Of a stretch of 64,000 nucleotides of DNA, positions 32,288-42,172 are shown one piece after another. Positions within the stretch are counted from its first letter, which is position 1, and the number at the start of each line of letters is the position of its first letter. A program made the position numbers and the translations under genes. The stretch comes from Bartonella schoenbuchensis R1 (GTDB taxonomy: Bacteria; Pseudomonadota; Alphaproteobacteria; Rhizobiales; Rhizobiaceae). The stretch is taken from positions 372,001 through 436,000 of the forward strand of contig NZ_CP019789.1 of NCBI RefSeq assembly GCF_002022685.1. Reading direction: 5' to 3'. The notes beneath the pieces are model-generated. The model saw nothing but the letters and a program-made list of their open reading frames with translations. It did no database searches and had not been told where the DNA came from.

Positions 32288-33526
32288 ATGGCTGTACAGA
32301 TATCGCCTTTATCTCCCAAAACAATACAAGAGCTTCCGCCATTATCCGGTGTACGGATGGCAACGGCGGAAGCTGGGATTAAATATAAAAATCGTACAGA
32401 TCTTCTCTTGATCGTATTTGATGAGCCAGCAAATGTGGCAGGTGTTTTTACACGTTCTAAATGTCCATCTTCTTCTGTGGATCATTGTCGTGCATCGCTT
32501 TCTCATGGAGTTGCGAGGGGTGTTGTTGTTAATTCTGGGAATGCAAATGCTTTTACAGGACATAAAGGTAAGCAAACAACAGATGCAATAGTACACACTG
32601 CAGCAAGTATCTTAAAGGCTAGAGAAAATGAAATTTTTTTGGCCTCTACTGGTGTTATTGGCGAATTAATGAGTGCCTCTTGTTTATTAAATCTTTTGCC
32701 CAATATGGCTACTGAAGCAGAAGAAGGAAATTGGTTAGAAGCTGCAAAAGCTATTATGACAACTGATACGTTTCCAAAGCTTGCAACACGCAGATTTGAC
32801 TTTGGTGGGGAAGTTGTGACCATTAATGGAATTGCAAAAGGTTCTGGTATGATTGCTCCAGATATGGCAACAATGCTTTCTTTTGTAGTAACTGATGCAG
32901 CAATTGCTTCTGATATACTTCAATCTATGTTATCAGAGGCGGTTCAGGGATCTTTCAATTCCATTACTGTTGATAGTGATACTTCAACATCCGATACATT
33001 GATGTTATTTGCAACAGGGAAAGTAACAGGCAATTCCCTTTGTCTGACGAGTAAATCAGATCCGCGTTATAAGGCATTTACAAAGCAATTGAGTGAGCTT
33101 TTGCATGAACTTGCATTACAGGTTGTTTGTGATGGTGAGGGGGCCCGTCATTTAATTGAAGTTAGTGTAACTGGTGCCACAACAGATAGTGCCGCTAAAA
33201 GCATTGCTCTATCAATTGCAAATTCACCCCTTGTAAAAACGGCTATTGCGGGTGAAGATGCTAATTGGGGGCGGGTGGTTATGGCAGTTGGAAAAGCTGG
33301 TGTTGAAGCAAATCGCGATTTCTTAACAATCTGGTTTGGCGAACATCGTGTGGCTGTTAATGGAGAGCGTGATCCTGATTATAGTGAAGAGATGATGAGC
33401 ACTTATATGAAAAACCAATACATTACGATTCGTGTTGATATCGGTCTTGGAAGTGGTAAAGCAACAGTTTGGTCTTGCGATTTAACAAAAGAATATGTTG
33501 CAATTAATGGCGACTATAGAAGTTAA
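32288..33526 (+). CDS. argJ: bifunctional glutamate N-acetyltransferase / amino-acid acetyltransferase
   Basis: Transfers acetyl from N-acetylornithine to glutamate in the cyclic arginine pathway. The self-cleavage site is visible as [17 protein letters not shown], where the threonine becomes the catalytic N-terminus of the beta chain. Other signatures are [13 protein letters not shown] and [18 protein letters not shown]. The ATG at 32288 gives 412 aa, normal for ArgJ; a TTG 24 bases earlier is an unnecessary extension. It follows the parvulin gene by about 100 bases. Confidence 0.93.
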   Translation: MAVQISPLSPKTIQELPPLSGVRMATAEAGIKYKNRTDLLLIVFDEPANVAGVFTRSKCPSSSVDHCRASLSHGVARGVVVNSGNANAFTGHKGKQTTDAIVHTAASILKARENEIFLASTGVIGELMSASCLLNLLPNMATEAEEGNWLEAAKAIMTTDTFPKLATRRFDFGGEVVTINGIAKGSGMIAPDMATMLSFVVTDAAIASDILQSMLSEAVQGSFNSITVDSDTSTSDTLMLFATGKVTGNSLCLTSKSDPRYKAFTKQLSELLHELALQVVCDGEGARHLIEVSVTGATTDSAAKSIALSIANSPLVKTAIAGEDANWGRVVMAVGKAGVEANRDFLTIWFGEHRVAVNGERDPDYSEEMMSTYMKNQYITIRVDIGLGSGKATVWSCDLTKEYVAINGDYRS

Positions 33527-33653
33527 TTGATATAATATAAATTCAGATATTAAGTATACATTCTCTTTTAATTATTAGACACTCAAACTTTTTCAATTCT
33601 TTAAGGGGAGATAATAGAAGAGGTTAGAGTTATATTACTGTTGGAGACAAGTA

Positions 33654-34067
33654 ATGCAGATAAAACGCTCACTTCTTCTTGTCGTTGCATGTGCATTGTT
33701 GGATAAAGATAATCGAGTTTTACTTGCAAAGAGGCCTCCAGGAAAATCAATGAGTGGTTTGTGGGAATTTCCTGGTGGAAAGGTTGAAGAGGGGGAAACA
33801 CCAGAGGAATCATTGATTCGTGAATTAAAGGAGGAGCTTGATATTCATGTTCAAAAAAATAATTTTTTGCCTTTAACATTTGCAAGCCATAGTTATGAAA
33901 CATTTCATTTATTAATGCCATTTTATATCTGTCGCCATTATAGGGGTATCCCTCAAGGACGAGAAGGGCAAAATTTAAAATGGATTTTTATTAACGATCT
34001 TGATAAATATTCTATGCCTGATGCTGATAAGCCATTAGTGCAGGTGTTGAAAAACTTTCTTCTGTAA
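33654..34067 (+). CDS. mutT: 8-oxo-dGTP diphosphatase, MutT family
   Basis: 137-aa Nudix hydrolase removing oxidised dGTP from the nucleotide pool. The complete Nudix box is seen at about residues 41-63: GGKVEEGETPEESLIRELKE with the following EL. SGLWEFPGG precedes it and a MutT-like LKWIFINDLDKYSMPDADK follows. GGAG precedes the ATG. Confidence 0.87.
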   Translation: MQIKRSLLLVVACALLDKDNRVLLAKRPPGKSMSGLWEFPGGKVEEGETPEESLIRELKEELDIHVQKNNFLPLTFASHSYETFHLLMPFYICRHYRGIPQGREGQNLKWIFINDLDKYSMPDADKPLVQVLKNFLL

Positions 34068-34529
34068 TATGTTTATGAGTGGAGAAAATATTGAAAAATG
34101 GACGTTTTGTTCATTAAATATTTTGATAAAAGGAGGCTTTAGATAGATCTAACTCCAAAAAGGTGTTTTGTGATTATCCCCAAGGATTTTCTTATTTCTC
34201 TTTAAGATCAATCGCTCCATCATTACTGTTTATGGCTTTTTATATATTGTTTTTCATTGAGATGCGATAGTGATTGCATGTAGCTTATTATTTATGAAAG
34301 AAATATTATATTCTTTAAAATAGAATTTTGCAGATATGTAAAAATCAGCTTATTTATTTTCTATTTTTATATAACTATGAATAGGTGAAAATTCGTTTCT
34401 GGCCTATAACTAATAAAAATAATGATTTTGTAAAAATGTAGTAAGCTCTATATTTTTTAATATTACGAGTGAATTTTAAATTATATATTATTTTTTAATG
34501 TAAAGCACAAAAAATAGTAGGCATAAGCA
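34068..34529. other. 462-base AT-rich spacer
   Basis: Nothing recognisable. No open frame with a ribosome site, no strong hairpin and no tRNA-like structure. It presumably holds the promoter of the cystine symporter gene. Confidence 0.4.
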
Positions 34530-35885
34530 ATGACATTTAATTTTTTTATTAATTTATTTCTATTTATTATTTTTTTATTATTGCTTTCTCAAAGTAAAAA
34601 AATCAAATGGGGTTTTGCGCTACGTGTTATGTTGGGTCTTATTGTTGGCCTGATTTTTGGAAGTGCTTTGCAGTTTATTTATGGGGAAGGCGAGTCAACA
34701 CTATTAAAATCTGTTGAATGGTTTAACATTATTGGAGATGGTTATCTATTATTGTTGCAAATGATTGTTATGCCATTAGTGTTTATCTCTATCGTTTCAG
34801 CGGTAGCGCATTTGCATTCTTCTTATGCTGTTAGCAGAATTAGTGTAGTAACAATTTCAATATTACTTTTTACAACGTGTATTTCAGCATTGGTTGGTAT
34901 TTTAGTAGTTAACTTTTTTGGGTTAACAGCGAATGGTTTAGTGCATGGAGGGGAGGATATATCTGCTGTTCTTGGCGGGAATACTTTTCAAGTTGGAGAA
35001 ATAAATATACCAAAATTAATTTTATCATTTATTCCCCAAAATCCATTTGCTGACTTAATGGGATCTGAACGTACATCTATTATTAGGGTTGTTATTTTTT
35101 CAGCGTTTTTAGGATCTGCTGTTCTTCTTTTAAAGAAAGATGATCCAGATAAAGGGGAGAAAGCTCTTTCATTTATTCAAGTTATACAGTCTTGGGTTAT
35201 GTGGTTAGTACGTATTGTAATTGCGTTAACGCCTTATGGTATTTTTGCTCTTATGACTAAGGTGGGTGCAACCTCAAATGTTGCTGATATTTTTAAATTA
35301 CTAGTTTTTATTGTTGCTTCTTATATTGGTATTATTCTTATGTTTGGAATTCATGGTGTGTTGCTTGGTATATCAGGCATTAACCCATTTCGTTTTTTCA
35401 AAAAAGTTGTACCTGTTTTGACATTTGCTTTTAGTAGCCGTTCAAGTAGTGCTACTATTCCTCTAAATATTGAAGCGCAAACCCAATGGATTGGTGTACC
35501 ACAATCAATTGCAAGTTTTGCAGCTTCTTTTGGTGCAACGATTGGCCAAAATGGTTGTGCAGGTCTTTATCCAGCTATGCTTGCAACCATGATAGCACCA
35601 TCTGTTGGTATTAATCCTTTCGACCCTATCTGGATTGCTACTCTCGTTGGGGTAGTAACTTTGAGTTCTATTGGAGTTGCTGGTATTGGTGGTGGTGCTG
35701 TTTTTGCTGCATTAATTGTTTTACCAATTATGGGGCTCCCTATTGCTTTGGTAGCCGTACTTATTTCTGTTGAACCTTTAATTGATATGGGGCGTACAGC
35801 TCTTAACGTTAATGGTTCAATGTTGGCTGGAGCTATGACAAGTCAAATATTACGCACAACGGATAAGAGCATTTTTGAAAAATAA
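34530..35885 (+). CDS. tcyP: L-cystine/dicarboxylate:cation symporter (TcyP/YdjN type)
   Basis: 451-aa inner membrane protein of the DAACS family with about 8-10 hydrophobic helices. The N-terminal half matches the YdjN/TcyP pattern: [20 protein letters not shown] and [15 protein letters not shown]. The serine-rich re-entrant loop reads [14 protein letters not shown], and [20 protein letters not shown] marks the second loop. Cystine uptake is inferred from resemblance to E. coli YdjN; other DAACS substrates are possible. Ribosome-binding sequence is weak. Confidence 0.82.
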   Translation: MTFNFFINLFLFIIFLLLLSQSKKIKWGFALRVMLGLIVGLIFGSALQFIYGEGESTLLKSVEWFNIIGDGYLLLLQMIVMPLVFISIVSAVAHLHSSYAVSRISVVTISILLFTTCISALVGILVVNFFGLTANGLVHGGEDISAVLGGNTFQVGEINIPKLILSFIPQNPFADLMGSERTSIIRVVIFSAFLGSAVLLLKKDDPDKGEKALSFIQVIQSWVMWLVRIVIALTPYGIFALMTKVGATSNVADIFKLLVFIVASYIGIILMFGIHGVLLGISGINPFRFFKKVVPVLTFAFSSRSSSATIPLNIEAQTQWIGVPQSIASFAASFGATIGQNGCAGLYPAMLATMIAPSVGINPFDPIWIATLVGVVTLSSIGVAGIGGGAVFAALIVLPIMGLPIALVAVLISVEPLIDMGRTALNVNGSMLAGAMTSQILRTTDKSIFEK

Positions 35886-35916
35886 TTTTTCTATAAAATT
35901 TGCGGTTTTTTCATTG

Positions 35917-36795
35917 TTATTTTGATTGTTTTTCTAAAACATCAACAAGGAATATTTGCGCTGAACCAGGACGTAAGGGTTTTTGTTGATTTTGATCAGG
36001 TGCCCAGCCGGATAACCATATGAAAGAAAAATGCGCGCGAATGCGACCATCTGGATCACTAAACTGTTGTGCGTAGATTTCAGCAGCGCGAAGAAAAAAG
36101 CGCTTAGACACAGGGCGTTGTGAGCGGTTAATTAACGCATTTTGCATCCCCATGGCTTTAAGGTCATGCATGAGATCAAACATTGTATTGTAGCGTATTG
36201 TGATATTTTCGATATCCACTACGGGCATAGCAAAACCAACACGTTGTAAAATAGCTCCTACATCACGAATATCGGCAAAAGGATAAATTCTTGGGCTAAC
36301 TCCTCCATAAATTTCGAGTTCAGCTTGAAGCAAACTTTCTCGCAATTCTCTTAATGTTCCAGCTCCAGTCATAACTGCAAGAAATAGGCCATCTGGTTTA
36401 AGAATGTCCTTTATTTGTTTTAAAACACCAGGGGTATCATTGGTTAATTGTAGTGAGAGAAGCGAAACAACAAGATCGCAATAGTGTGGTGGAAAATCAA
36501 GAAATTCTCTGTCACGTAAATGAAATTTTTGATCATGACTTTGGTAAAGAATGTCAGTTTCAACACGTTCTATAGAGCTAATTTTGCCAGATTTTTTTAA
36601 AGTTTGTACAGCAAGGCCCGTATGGCTATGTAAATCTAGAGCTAGTGTGAATTGACGCTCAACAGTTTTTAGACGTTTGTAAAGATCCTCAGCAACATAG
36701 GATAATAAAAAATCATATCCCTCTTTTGCTTTTTTAAAAGCGCGTTTGCGAAATTGTTCAATGCGGATATGGTCAAAAATAAGAGGATGAGACAT
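35917..36795 (-). CDS. SAM-dependent methyltransferase, BioC/NDUFAF5-like
   Basis: 292-aa class I methyltransferase-like protein. Motif I is degenerate (LALDLHSHTGLAVQTLKKSG); later parts read FPPHYCDLVVSLLSLQLTND and GLFLAVMTGAGTLRELRESL. This resembles the alphaproteobacterial group annotated BioC-like and related to the mitochondrial complex I factor NDUFAF5, so a role in complex I maturation rather than biotin synthesis is possible. I prefer ATG 36795, since AGGAA sits 10 bases before it and directly abuts the ATG at 36807. Divergent from comF. Confidence 0.75.
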   Translation of the reverse strand: MSHPLIFDHIRIEQFRKRAFKKAKEGYDFLLSYVAEDLYKRLKTVERQFTLALDLHSHTGLAVQTLKKSGKISSIERVETDILYQSHDQKFHLRDREFLDFPPHYCDLVVSLLSLQLTNDTPGVLKQIKDILKPDGLFLAVMTGAGTLRELRESLLQAELEIYGGVSPRIYPFADIRDVGAILQRVGFAMPVVDIENITIRYNTMFDLMHDLKAMGMQNALINRSQRPVSKRFFLRAAEIYAQQFSDPDGRIRAHFSFIWLSGWAPDQNQQKPLRPGSAQIFLVDVLEKQSK

Positions 36796-37030
36796 ATCGC
36801 TTACCATTTCCTGTTTTGGGGATATAGTTTTAAATAAGTTTATTATGATGCAATGCTATATCAAGCTTATGATGAAAAAGGAACGACGAAATAGCTTGAT
36901 AAAACTGAGTATTTTTGAAAAAATCAAATTTTATAGGTTTTGAAACGTAAAAAAAATGTCTTATGCTACAAAGCTATGAAAGAATAAACTGATGAAGTGA
37001 TACTTTTGAGATTTTTAAAAATAGGGGGAT

Positions 37031-37777
37031 ATGTTGGGTAAATTCATTGAGTCCTTAATAAAAATTTTATATCCACCGACTTGCCCTGGATGTAAGAAAA
37101 TTGTTTCTGCTTATAGTACGGTTTGTTCTGATTGTTGGAAAGATTTTCAATTTATTACGAAACCTTATTGTCCTGTTATGGGGATTCCTTTTGCTTACGA
37201 TATGGGAGAAGGTTTTCTTAGTGGTGAAGCAATTCAAGCCTCTCCTCCTTTTTCACGTGTTCGTTCAGTGGTTGTTCATAAGGGGTTAGCGCGACTTTTG
37301 ACAATCCAATTGAAATATAGTGATCGTCTAGAATTAGCACGTTTTATGTCTAATTGGATGGTACTTGCAGGGCGTGAACTTCTTGATGATTGCGATGTTA
37401 TTATACCTGTTCCATTGCATTTTCGTCGTTTTTTCTGGCGACGTTATAATCAATCTGCTGAACTTGCCCGTTATATTGCAGCAGCACGGAAAAAACCTTT
37501 TAAACCTAGCTGGCTTGTTCGTTCTCGGCATATTCGTCCACAGGTTGGTTTATCTGCTAAGGAAAGAAAACTTAATGTGCAAAGCACTTTTAAGGTACCT
37601 CATAAAATTAAAAAGCATTTAAAAGGGCGTTCTATTTTGCTGATTGATGATGTTTTGACAACAGGTGAAACAATTACTGCAGCAGCTGCAACATTAAAAC
37701 GTGCAGGTGCACAACAAGTTGATGTACTGACATTTTCGCGCGTATTAAAAGACGTTTCTGTTTTGTCTCACTCTTGA
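37031..37777 (+). CDS. comF: ComF family phosphoribosyltransferase-like protein
   Basis: 248-aa protein with an N-terminal zinc-ribbon (PPTCPGCKKIV and CSDCW, about residues 17-36) and a C-terminal type I phosphoribosyltransferase fold with the PRPP loop ILLIDDVLTTGETI (about residues 203-216). HFRRFFWRRYNQSAELAR is the typical ComF midsection. Role in DNA uptake is known only for some members. A purine-rich AGGGGGAT leader precedes the ATG. grxC follows 46 bases downstream. Confidence 0.86.
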   Translation: MLGKFIESLIKILYPPTCPGCKKIVSAYSTVCSDCWKDFQFITKPYCPVMGIPFAYDMGEGFLSGEAIQASPPFSRVRSVVVHKGLARLLTIQLKYSDRLELARFMSNWMVLAGRELLDDCDVIIPVPLHFRRFFWRRYNQSAELARYIAAARKKPFKPSWLVRSRHIRPQVGLSAKERKLNVQSTFKVPHKIKKHLKGRSILLIDDVLTTGETITAAAATLKRAGAQQVDVLTFSRVLKDVSVLSHS

Positions 37778-37823
37778 GAAGTGATTAAAGATTGATTATA
37801 TCAAAAAACATTGGAGAAATATT

Positions 37824-38078
37824 ATGAAAGAAATAACACTTTATACACGTCCCGGTTGTCCCTATTGTACAAAAGCGCGTGCTTTATTTGATAAAAAGGG
37901 CGTCAAATATACAGATATTGATGCATCAACTTCCCTTCGCCAACAAATGGTACAACGAGCGAATGGGCGTAATACGTTTCCTCAGATTTTTATAGGTGAT
38001 TATCATGTTGGAGGTTGTGATGATCTTTATGCTTTAGATGCTGAAGGTAAACTCGACTGTTTACTCAAAAGTGCCTAA
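37824..38078 (+). CDS. grxC: glutaredoxin 3
   Basis: 84-aa dithiol glutaredoxin. Active site GCPYCTKA at about residues 11-18, cis-proline in NTFPQIF and glutathione-binding HVGGCDDL. GGAGAAAT precedes the ATG. Distinct from nrdH in this window, which has the NrdH-type CVQC centre. Confidence 0.93.
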   Translation: MKEITLYTRPGCPYCTKARALFDKKGVKYTDIDASTSLRQQMVQRANGRNTFPQIFIGDYHVGGCDDLYALDAEGKLDCLLKSA

Positions 38079-38099
38079 TAATTATCTGTTATGGTTAGC

Positions 38100-38846
38100 T
38101 TATTCAAACCGTTTTGCAAGAAGCATGTAGTTAACGTCCATATCTTTTGAGCGATTCCAGCTATCATTTAATGGATTATAAGTAATGCCAATCTCATCAA
38201 TAACGGATAGGGTATTTTGAGATAATAGCTTTTTAAGCTCTTGAGGTTTTAGAAATTTTTTATAGTCATGAGTTCCTTTTGGGAGCCAACGTAGAATATA
38301 TTCAGCACCGACAATTGCTAACCCCCAAGCTTTCCATGTACGGTTAAGTGTTGCGACAAACATAAGCCCTTGTGGTTTGAGCATTTTGGCAGTGGCCGAC
38401 ATGAAGAGATTAACATCGGCAACATGTTCAACAATCTCCATGTTGAGAATTACATCAAATTGTTCTTCTTCATCTGCAAGTGTTTCTGCAGTGGTGGCGC
38501 GATAATCAATTGAAAGACCGCTTTGGATTGCATGGGTTTTTGCTACCTCGATATTGGTTTGCGAAGCATCGGCTCCTATAATAGTGGCTCCAAGGCGGGC
38601 CATTGGTTCACATAATAAGCCGCCCCCACAACCAATATCAAGAATCCTCAAACCTTCAAAAGGCGTAAGGGACATAGGGTCACGATCAAATTCTAAACAG
38701 ATTTTTTCTTTAATATAAGCAAGGCGTGTTGGATTGAATTGATGGAGGGGGCGAAATTTGCCTTGCGGATTCCACCATTCAGAAGCAATTTGTGAAAAAT
38801 GATCAATTTCACTCTGATCAATCGTAGTGTGAGCTTTATTTATCAT
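38100..38846 (-). CDS. ubiG: ubiquinone biosynthesis O-methyltransferase
   Basis: 248-aa class I methyltransferase acting on both O-methylation steps of ubiquinone synthesis. The N-terminus [20 protein letters not shown] is the UbiG/Coq3 signature, followed by SAM motif [19 protein letters not shown] and [11 protein letters not shown]. Strong AGGAG before the ATG. It converges with grxC and is divergent from lysC. Confidence 0.93.
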   Translation of the reverse strand: MINKAHTTIDQSEIDHFSQIASEWWNPQGKFRPLHQFNPTRLAYIKEKICLEFDRDPMSLTPFEGLRILDIGCGGGLLCEPMARLGATIIGADASQTNIEVAKTHAIQSGLSIDYRATTAETLADEEEQFDVILNMEIVEHVADVNLFMSATAKMLKPQGLMFVATLNRTWKAWGLAIVGAEYILRWLPKGTHDYKKFLKPQELKKLLSQNTLSVIDEIGITYNPLNDSWNRSKDMDVNYMLLAKRFE

Positions 38847-39033
38847 ATCACTCTCCTTTTATTTTTATATTATCAAGTCAGGTAGATTTTTCTAAAGTCA
38901 AGAGTAAATTAACATAATCACGCTGGGCTTGCGAAAATTATAGATATTGGTTATGTCGAAAAGAAATTTGATACGGCGACAGGACCTTATTCTAACTGTC
39001 TCATTTGAAATAAGAAATATAAGAGTATTATAA

Positions 39034-40287
39034 ATGGCACGTATTGTCATGAAATTTGGTGGCACATCTGTAGCAAACATTGAATGTATTCATAATGTTG
39101 CTCGACATGTCAAAAGAGAAGTAGATGCGGGTAATGAGATTGCAGTAGTGGTATCTGCAATGGCCGGTAAAACAAATGAGCTCGTTCAGTGGACGCGTGA
39201 AGCTTCACCAATGCATGATGCTCGTGAATATGATGTAATCGTTTCTTCTGGGGAACAAGTAACAGCAGGTTTGTTGGCTATTACACTCCAAGCGATGGGA
39301 GTGAATGCTCGCTCATGGCTTGGGTGGCAAATCCCTATTTATACTGATAATGCACATAGCGGTGCACGGATTGTAGATATTGATGGATCTTTTTTAATAC
39401 AGCGTTTTCAAGAGGGGCAGGTAGCAGTTATTGCTGGTTTTCAAGGATTAGCTCCAAATAATAGAATTTCTACCTTGGGACGAGGTGGGTCAGATACAAG
39501 TGCTGTTGCAGTGGCGGCGGCTTTGCAGGCTGATCGTTGTGATATTTATACAGATGTAGATGGTGTTTATACAACTGATCCGCGAGTTGAACCTAAGGCA
39601 CGTCGTTTACCGAAAGTGGCTTTTGAAGAAATGCTTGAAATGGCTTCTCTTGGGGCAAAAGTTTTGCAAGTTAGGTCTGTTGAATTAGCTATGGTCCATA
39701 AAGTTCGTACTTTTGTACGCTCAAGTTTTGAAGATCCCGATGCTGTGGACATGTGCAGTTCAGTTAATCCCCCTGGAACACTTATTTGCGATGAGGATGA
39801 GATTGTGGAACAACAAAATGTTACTGGTATTGCTTTTGCTAAAGATGAAGCACAAATTTCACTACGTAGGCTGGCGGATCGTCCGGGTATTTCTGCAGCA
39901 ATTTTTGGCCCTTTGGCTGAAGAGCGTATCAATGTTGATATGATTGTGCAGAATATTTCTGAAGACGGTTCAAAGACTGATATGACTTTTACTGTACCAT
40001 CAGCTGATGTAGATAAGGCTGTTGCACTTCTTGAGAAAAATCGTGCAGAGATTGGGTTTGATGTTATTCAGTCTGAGAGTGATCTTGCAAAAGTTTCTGT
40101 TATTGGTGTTGGTATGCGCAGTCATGCAGGGGTTGCAGCTACAGCATTTAAGGCTTTGGCTGAAAAAGGCATTAATATTCAAGCAATTACCACTTCAGAG
40201 ATTAAGATTTCTGTCTTAATTGATAGTGCTTATACTGAACTTGCAGTAAGAACTTTGCATGCTGTTTATGGTCTTGAGATAGGATAA
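39034..40287 (+). CDS. lysC: aspartate kinase
   Basis: 417-aa monofunctional aspartokinase, first step to lysine, threonine, methionine and diaminopimelate. Kinase motifs KFGGTSVANIECI, LGRGGSDTSAVAVAAALQA and YTDVDGVYTTDPR are intact; two ACT domains follow from about residue 265, with NVDMIVQNISEDGSKTDMTF and INIQAITTSEIKISVLI. Feedback control by end-product amino acids is usual for this architecture. Ribosome-binding sequence is weak. Confidence 0.94.
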   Translation: MARIVMKFGGTSVANIECIHNVARHVKREVDAGNEIAVVVSAMAGKTNELVQWTREASPMHDAREYDVIVSSGEQVTAGLLAITLQAMGVNARSWLGWQIPIYTDNAHSGARIVDIDGSFLIQRFQEGQVAVIAGFQGLAPNNRISTLGRGGSDTSAVAVAAALQADRCDIYTDVDGVYTTDPRVEPKARRLPKVAFEEMLEMASLGAKVLQVRSVELAMVHKVRTFVRSSFEDPDAVDMCSSVNPPGTLICDEDEIVEQQNVTGIAFAKDEAQISLRRLADRPGISAAIFGPLAEERINVDMIVQNISEDGSKTDMTFTVPSADVDKAVALLEKNRAEIGFDVIQSESDLAKVSVIGVGMRSHAGVAATAFKALAEKGINIQAITTSEIKISVLIDSAYTELAVRTLHAVYGLEIG

Positions 40288-40688
40288 GTATTTTTAATTT
40301 TAAATATTTTCCAAGTAATTAGGCATATTTAGATTTTATATGTACTTGTACTCTAGCTAAGAGCCTTACTAAGATTGCTTCTTGTTTTTTACATCAGCTA
40401 TTATGAGCATAAAGTTTTTTTTATTTTGTTCTAAAAATATAAAAGAGTCTATTATTAAGGTGTTTATTATTAGAGTGTTATGTGGTTTGTTTACGCTTAA
40501 TCAAGCTACATTGGTGTGAATGCAAATTGTATGCGCTTTTAAAAGATTCTTGTAGGTATAAATTGCACTTTATTGCCTATGATGAATGACTGAAATCAAA
40601 AAAATAATCATGTGCTGTCATTCATTGAATGTAATTAAAGCCTTAAATGTTTTCAAAGTTTTAGCTTAAAGTAAGCTCTATGGCTTAG
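40288..40688. other. 401-base spacer between lysC and nhaA
   Basis: Two convergent genes end here. The sequence is AT-rich with no frame that looks coding and no strong hairpin with a T tract. Confidence 0.4.
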
Positions 40689-42049
40689 TTAATTGCAATT
40701 TGTGACACGCTTTTTATTATTTTTGATATAAAAGAGGCCATATCCAAGGCCAATAAGGGCAGAAAGGCCAGATCCACAAAGTACACCAATTTTTGCAGAA
40801 TCAAGTTGAACAACATCTTTAAAAGCAAGCATTGAAACAAAGATTGACATTGTAAAACCAATACCTGCTAAAAATCCAATTAATAATATACCCGCCCATG
40901 CTACATTAGGAGGAAGGCGGCATAGACCTGATTTTACTGCTAAATAGCTAGCTGCAATAATACCAAGCGGTTTACCAATACATAGTCCCATGATAATGCC
41001 GAGAACAATCAAAAATGATTTGTCAGAAGAGAGGTCAAAGTTTGCAAAGTTAACGCCAGCATTTGCAAAAGCAAAAATTGGCATCACACCATACGCTACC
41101 CATGGATGTAACGCTTTTTGAACCCGTGTTACAGGTGCGATTATATCGCGTTGTCCTCTACGCACTTTTTTTAATGTGCTTGATATATGATGAAGATCTG
41201 TGCTTGTGTTTTTTTCTTGAAGTGTTTCAACTGCGTTGCTTAGCATTGTAAGCGGAGCTACAAGATTACGGGTAGGTAAGACTGGGGTCATCATGCCTAA
41301 AATTACGCCGGCAAGTGATGGATGAGCGCCTGTTATCATTAATCCCCACCAAATGATTGCACCAGGCAAAATATAAAGCCACGCTGATGCAAACCCAATC
41401 CATTGAAAAAATAAGACTAAAACAATACCTGCTGCTGCGATAGCTAAACCACTGGGATCTAAATTAGTTGAGTAGAAAAAAGCAATAATAAGAACAGCGA
41501 TAATATCATCAATAATTGCTAATGATAAAAGAATGATATGAAGATTAGAAGGAATTGCTTTCCCAAGAAGAGCGAGAATACCTAATGCAAAAGCAATATC
41601 GGTAGCTGTCGGCACAGCCCAACCATAAGTATCCCCCCATTTAAGTTAATGCTCAGATAAATAATTGCAGGAAGGCAAACTCCACCTATTGCTGCTACAA
41701 TTGGTAAAATTGCTTGTTTAAAATTGGCAAGAGCACCTTCGTGAATTTCACGCCGAATTTCCACTCCCGCTACGAGGAAAAACACAGTCATAAGAGCATC
41801 ATTAATCCAAAAATGTAGATCCCATGATAAATTAAAATAGCCAAAATTAAAGCCAAGAGGTGTATGCCAAAATGCTTCATAAGAAGAAGAATATTTAGAA
41901 TTAGCAAGTATGAGCGCAGTTGCAGCTGCCAATAAAAGAACAATACCACTTACCGCCTCGATATGGAGAAAACGCTCAATTGCGGAAAGTGCCCGATTTG
42001 TGACGAGAGAGGCTCGATTTGGTAAGCGATTTGAGGATAAATCAGGCAT
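40689..42049 (-). pseudogene. nhaA: Na+/H+ antiporter NhaA, frame broken at 41633-41638
   Basis: Inner membrane antiporter. The first piece, from ATG 42049 ([11 protein letters not shown]) with TGGAG upstream, contains [18 protein letters not shown]. The frame fails in a C6 run at 41633-41638 (plus strand); one extra base restores [20 protein letters not shown], which includes the ion-binding aspartate region, and continues to 40689. Repaired length is 453 aa, normal for the alphaproteobacterial group. As read, the product would stop before the transport core. Undercalled homopolymer is more likely than decay, but NhaA is not essential, so loss is possible. Confidence 0.86.
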
Positions 42050-42172
42050 AAAAAACTCCAAATATCAATTTATTCATAGATGCTTTGTTTATAAGCTATT
42101 TCTGTATATCTATAGTATTATATGAAGAAAAGAGGGGATGGTAATTCTCCAATTTTAAAACCAATTATGTTT

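Noticed and set aside
33601..33921. 106-codon open frame antisense to mutT
   Set aside because: It overlaps the Nudix box of mutT on the other strand and has no family features.
39567..39932. 121-codon open frame antisense to lysC
   Set aside because: Shadow of the conserved lysC frame with a low-complexity product.
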